The notes under the pieces were generated by a model, which ran no database searches, had not been told where the DNA came from, and saw only the letters and a program-made list of their open reading frames with translations. DNA of 64,000 nt from JAIPEI01 sp041685835. GTDB lineage: Bacteria; Desulfobacterota; DSM-4660; Desulfatiglandales; HGW-15. Positions 61,304-64,000 of this stretch are shown piece by piece (positions within the stretch are counted from its first letter, which is position 1; the number at the start of each line of letters is the position of its first letter). The position numbers and the translations under genes were made by a program. The stretch covers positions 1 through 64,000 of the forward strand of contig JAWLEX010000001.1 in NCBI GenBank assembly GCA_041685835.1, written 5' to 3'.

Positions 61304-61350
61304 ACCGATCCTGCATCCCTTCTCCTTCAAAGAGGATCCGAAAGGCGTGC

Positions 61351-61425
61351 TGGGGTGTCGTCAAGTGGTAAGACACGGGCCTTTGGAGCCCGCATTCGGA
61401 GGTTCGAATCCTCCCACCCCAGCCA
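61351..61425 (+). tRNA. tRNA-Gln (anticodon UUG)
   Basis: Acceptor TGGGGTG (61351-61357) pairs with CACCCCA (61415-61421), then discriminator G and an encoded CCA. The anticodon arm CGGGC-CTTTGGA-GCCCG places TTG at 61383-61385; the T arm contains GGTTCGAATCC. All arms fold canonically. Confidence 0.98.
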
Positions 61426-61437
61426 GGCGATGAATCA

Positions 61438-62367
61438 ATGAAACTGTTCGGCGGATCATCAAACCCTGAATTGACCGAAAGGGTCTGCGCTTACCTCGAG
61501 ATCGAACCGGGTAAGATCAGCGCCAAAAAATTCAGTGACGGAGAGACCCAGGTGGAGATCCACGAGAACGTTCGCGGCATGGACGTCTTCATCCTGCAGT
61601 CCACCTGCACTCCAGTGAATGACAACCTGATGGAGTTGCTCATCATCATTGATGCGCTAAAGAGGGCTTCGGCCAAGCGGATCACGGCCATGATCCCCTA
61701 TTATGGTTACGGCAGGCAGGACCGGAAAGTCAAGCCGCGCGTCCCAATCAGCGCAAAGCTCGTGGCGGACCTGATCACCGTGGCAGGCGTGCACCGCGTG
61801 GTATCAACGGACCTTCATGCCGGTCAGATCCAGGGGTATTTCAATATTCCGGTGGACAACCTGTTCGCCGCACCGATTCTTTTGAAACACATTCGGGCCC
61901 ACCTTGAAAACGACCTGGTCATGGTTTCCCCCGACGCAGGAGGTGTGGAGCGGGCCCGCGCCTTTGCCAAGAGGCTGGACTGCGGCCTGGCAATCATTGA
62001 CAAGAGGAGGGACGCGCCCAACGTGGCCGAGGCAATGAACATCATCGGCGAGGTGGCTGACAAGACGGCCATTATTCTGGATGACATGGTGGATACTGCC
62101 GGGACGCTGACCCAGGCCGCGGGCGCACTCAAGAAGTATGGGGCTGCCCATATCCACGCCTGTTGCACCCATGCGGTCCTTTCGGGACCCTCTCTCGAGC
62201 GAATCGAAGAGTCGCCCATCGACAGCCTGGTGGTGACCGACACGATTCCTCTAAACGACAGGGCGGCGGAGTGCTCGAAGATCAAAGTGCTTTCGGTGGC
62301 CGAACTTCTTGGAGAGACGGCCAAGCGTATTCACACGTCCCATTCCGTAAGCACGCTCTTCGTGTAG
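61438..62367 (+). CDS. prs: ribose-phosphate pyrophosphokinase
   Basis: 309 residues. ATP-binding YYGYGRQDRK, DLHAGQIQGYFNIPVDNL, VSPDAGGVERARAFAK and the PRPP loop ILDDMVDTAGTL. Makes PRPP for nucleotide, histidine and tryptophan synthesis. Only 12 bases after tRNA-Gln with a weak ribosome site, so it may be processed from a common transcript. A terminator overlaps its last codons. Confidence 0.97.
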   Translation: MKLFGGSSNPELTERVCAYLEIEPGKISAKKFSDGETQVEIHENVRGMDVFILQSTCTPVNDNLMELLIIIDALKRASAKRITAMIPYYGYGRQDRKVKPRVPISAKLVADLITVAGVHRVVSTDLHAGQIQGYFNIPVDNLFAAPILLKHIRAHLENDLVMVSPDAGGVERARAFAKRLDCGLAIIDKRRDAPNVAEAMNIIGEVADKTAIILDDMVDTAGTLTQAAGALKKYGAAHIHACCTHAVLSGPSLERIEESPIDSLVVTDTIPLNDRAAECSKIKVLSVAELLGETAKRIHTSHSVSTLFV

Positions 62368-62406
62368 CGGTGAGGAACCACGGTACGAAGAGCGTTTCGT
62401 TTTTTG
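62353..62406 (+). terminator. terminator overlapping the prs stop
   Basis: Perfect 11-bp stem ACGCTCTTCGT (62353-62363) with ACGAAGAGCGT (62385-62395), followed by TTCGTTTTTTG. The left arm lies inside the last prs codons. Confidence 0.88.
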
Positions 62407-62466
62407 TGCCTTGTGAAATATTTTATTAATGCCCCGGCACCACCGGGGTTGATCAGGAGGAAGAAT

Positions 62467-63132
62467 ATGGCGCATTTCAACCTGGCCGTCGATGTCCGAA
62501 ATCAAAAGGGCAAGGAGGCGGCAAAAAAACTCCGGAATGAAAAGCGCATTCCGGCTGTGTTTTACGGTCCCAAGGCTGAACCCGTTCCTGTCTCCGTAAC
62601 TACTCGGGATCTCCAGGGTATTTTGAAGAAAGTCAGCCGAGAGAGCGCGATAATCGATCTAAAGATTTCCTCAGGCGAGGGTGGGGTTCAGGATGCCACC
62701 GTTATGATAAAGGAACTCCAGGTGGATCCGCTTCGAGGGGACTACCTCCATGCGGACTTCTACGAGATCTCTATGGACACGGAGATTACCGCCGACATCT
62801 CGGTCAATCTGGTGGGTGAGCCCGTGGGCGTGGTTAATGGCGGGATCCTTCAGTATGTGCGCCGGGAGATCACGGTGTCCTGCCTGCCGGACAAGCTCAT
62901 TGAAAAGCTTGATGTGGACGTATCAGGGTTGGACATAGGCGACGCCGTGCACATAGATGACATTGTTTTCCCGGAAGGTATCACCACGGCCCAGGAGGGA
63001 CACCTGACCGTAGCCGTGGTGGCCGCACCAAGCGTGGAGGCTGAGGCCGAGGTAGAGGCCGAGGAGGCCGAAGGGCTCGAAGAAGGTGGAGAAAGCGGGA
63101 AGGAGTTAGAGGAAGGGGCCGGCGAAGAGTAG
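62467..63132 (+). CDS. rplY: 50S ribosomal protein L25 (long Ctc/TL5 form)
   Basis: 221 residues from ATG 62467 behind AGGAGG. The N-terminal L25 domain (1-95) has the 5S rRNA-binding pattern (VRNQKGKEAAKKLRNEKRIP, FYGPKAEPVPVSV), followed by the C-terminal TL5/CTC domain (ISVNLVGEPVGVVNGGI, VSGLDIGDAVHIDDI) and an acidic tail of alternating E/A/G. Genes prs-rplY-pth in this order are a conserved set. Confidence 0.96.
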   Translation: MAHFNLAVDVRNQKGKEAAKKLRNEKRIPAVFYGPKAEPVPVSVTTRDLQGILKKVSRESAIIDLKISSGEGGVQDATVMIKELQVDPLRGDYLHADFYEISMDTEITADISVNLVGEPVGVVNGGILQYVRREITVSCLPDKLIEKLDVDVSGLDIGDAVHIDDIVFPEGITTAQEGHLTVAVVAAPSVEAEAEVEAEEAEGLEEGGESGKELEEGAGEE

Positions 63133-63152
63133 AATGCCTGAGGCGAAAGGGG

Positions 63153-63767
63153 GTGAAGGGAGATCCTTGGGAAGTGTATCTGATTGCGGGACTTGGAAAT
63201 CCCGGACCTGACTACCGGTTCACGCGTCACAACATGGGCTTTCGGATCCTGGAGGCATGGGCCGAGAGCTTGGGGGTCCGGCTGTCGGGACGCCACTTTC
63301 AGTCCGGCAGCGCCCGGACGATGTTTCTCGGAAGAAGCCTCATACTTCTTTGCCCCATGACGTTTATGAACCGCAGCGGCGAAGCGGTTCAGGCGTGCGC
63401 TCGTTACTACCGGGTCGAGAAGAAGGATATCCTGATTGTTCACGACGACCTTGATCTTCCTCTCGGCCGGGTCCGGATCGCCGCAGGAGGTGGGGCCGGA
63501 GGCCATAAGGGTGTTGCTTCGGTCGTCAGGCATCTGGGTTCCCCGGACATTCCTCGCTTGAAGGTCGGGATCGACAGGCCTGAGCAAAGGCAGGCGGTGG
63601 ATGATTATGTATTAAGCAATTTTTCACGTGAAGAGCATGAAATGGTTATTCAAGTGATTCAATTAGGGGTTCGGGCGTGCGAGGTGTTTGTTGTGGAAGG
63701 CGTTGATGCGGCGATGAACGCCATCAACGGAATAAGTCTAATTCAACCGAAGGAGGGAATAAGCTGA
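63153..63767 (+). CDS. pth: peptidyl-tRNA hydrolase
   Basis: 204 residues starting at GTG 63153. GLGNPGPDYRFTRHNMGF with catalytic His26, CPMTFMNRSGEAV, VHDDLDLPLGRVR with the catalytic aspartate, and GGAGGHKGVASV. Recycles tRNA from dropped-off peptidyl-tRNA. Its TGA overlaps the next ATG by one base. Confidence 0.96.
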   Translation: MKGDPWEVYLIAGLGNPGPDYRFTRHNMGFRILEAWAESLGVRLSGRHFQSGSARTMFLGRSLILLCPMTFMNRSGEAVQACARYYRVEKKDILIVHDDLDLPLGRVRIAAGGGAGGHKGVASVVRHLGSPDIPRLKVGIDRPEQRQAVDDYVLSNFSREEHEMVIQVIQLGVRACEVFVVEGVDAAMNAINGISLIQPKEGIS

Positions 63768-64000
63768 TGCAGGGATTAACTGTTTTTGCCCCCTTTTTGG
63801 GGATCCTGAGTCTGATTATCGCCTGGCTGGTTTTCGGATACGTCAAGAAGCAGCCGAACGGAAGCCCGCTGATGCAGGAACTCGAAGAACAGATCCACAT
63901 TGGGGCCATGACGTTCCTCAGGCGGGAGTACACCATCCTTGTCTTTTTCATAGCCGTGGTATTCCTGTTGCTGGGTTTCGCAGTAGCCTGGCAGACCGCC
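63767..64000 (+). CDS. hppA: membrane-bound pyrophosphatase, N-terminal part (runs off the right edge)
   Basis: 78 codons are present from ATG 63767, with AGGAGGG upstream. Two hydrophobic helices (VFAPFLGILSLIIAWLVFG and ILVFFIAVVFLLLGFAV) flank the loop NGSPLMQELEEQIHIGAMTF and LRREYT, the typical start of H+/Na+-translocating pyrophosphatases. These recover energy from the pyrophosphate made by sulfate activation. Whether it pumps protons or sodium cannot be judged from this part. Confidence 0.9.
   Translation, partial: MQGLTVFAPFLGILSLIIAWLVFGYVKKQPNGSPLMQELEEQIHIGAMTFLRREYTILVFFIAVVFLLLGFAVAWQTA

Overview
The window comes from the chromosome of a GC-rich, anaerobic, sulfite/sulfate-reducing bacterium, most likely a member of the Desulfobacterota (former Deltaproteobacteria) outside Desulfovibrio. 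Supporting evidence is a complete dsrA-dsrB-dsrD set of the reductive type, a dsrC, a siroheme-modifying CbiA/DsrN-type amidase, an oxygen-sensitive class III ribonucleotide reductase, and a membrane pyrophosphatase. The species cannot be named from the sequence alone. No rRNA gene, CRISPR array or complete prophage is visible.

Layout. 1-2.4 kb is a scrapyard of mobile and addiction genes: a decayed IS3-type transposase, an intact HigBA-like toxin-antitoxin pair, a tyrosine recombinase tail, an antitoxin broken by an amber codon, and a ParE-like toxin that has lost its stop and runs into the next gene. 2.4-6.3 kb carries a MuiA-family envelope protein and a PIF1/RecD-like helicase with an HRDC domain, followed by a 141-bp near-perfect palindrome. 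6.6-9.7 kb is nrdD-nrdG behind a pair of NrdR boxes. 10.1-18.2 kb is a corrinoid uptake module: a cobalamin riboswitch with its terminator, then btuB, cbiK, btuF, btuC, btuD, exbB, exbD, tonB. Two inverted 65-bp repeats bracket the btuCD-exbBD-tonB half. 18.4-20.2 kb holds a DUF374 acyltransferase and a nitrilase-fold amidase.

20.4-25.8 kb is the dissimilatory sulfite reductase region: dsrC (own promoter and terminator), cbiA/dsrN, and, divergently, dsrABD. Downstream on the same strand are a TPR protein, a 108-residue unknown and a YkgJ-type cysteine-cluster protein. These face a convergent minus-strand run of poorly characterised genes (FmdB-like zinc ribbon, 85-aa unknown, DVU0298-like HEAT protein, 383-aa unknown). 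hemC and a cobA-hemD fusion (48.9-51.5 kb) make precorrin-2, the precursor of the siroheme that DsrAB needs, so the window links tetrapyrrole synthesis, corrinoid import and sulfite reduction.

31-64 kb is mostly housekeeping: ATP-grasp protein, YjbQ, PyrR, RNase III, an Elp3-like radical SAM protein, Era, an NtrC-type two-component pair, an unusual radical SAM protein, PurD, a SPOR lipoprotein, CoaBC, family-4 uracil-DNA glycosylase, NfeD-slipin, IspD, HemC, CobA-HemD, a UDP-glucose dehydrogenase of eukaryote-like sequence, PurA, MnmG, SerA, a DUF1844 protein, DegP, IspE, tRNA-Gln, Prs, ribosomal protein L25, Pth and the start of HppA. Several dispersed intergenic repeat families are scattered between these genes.
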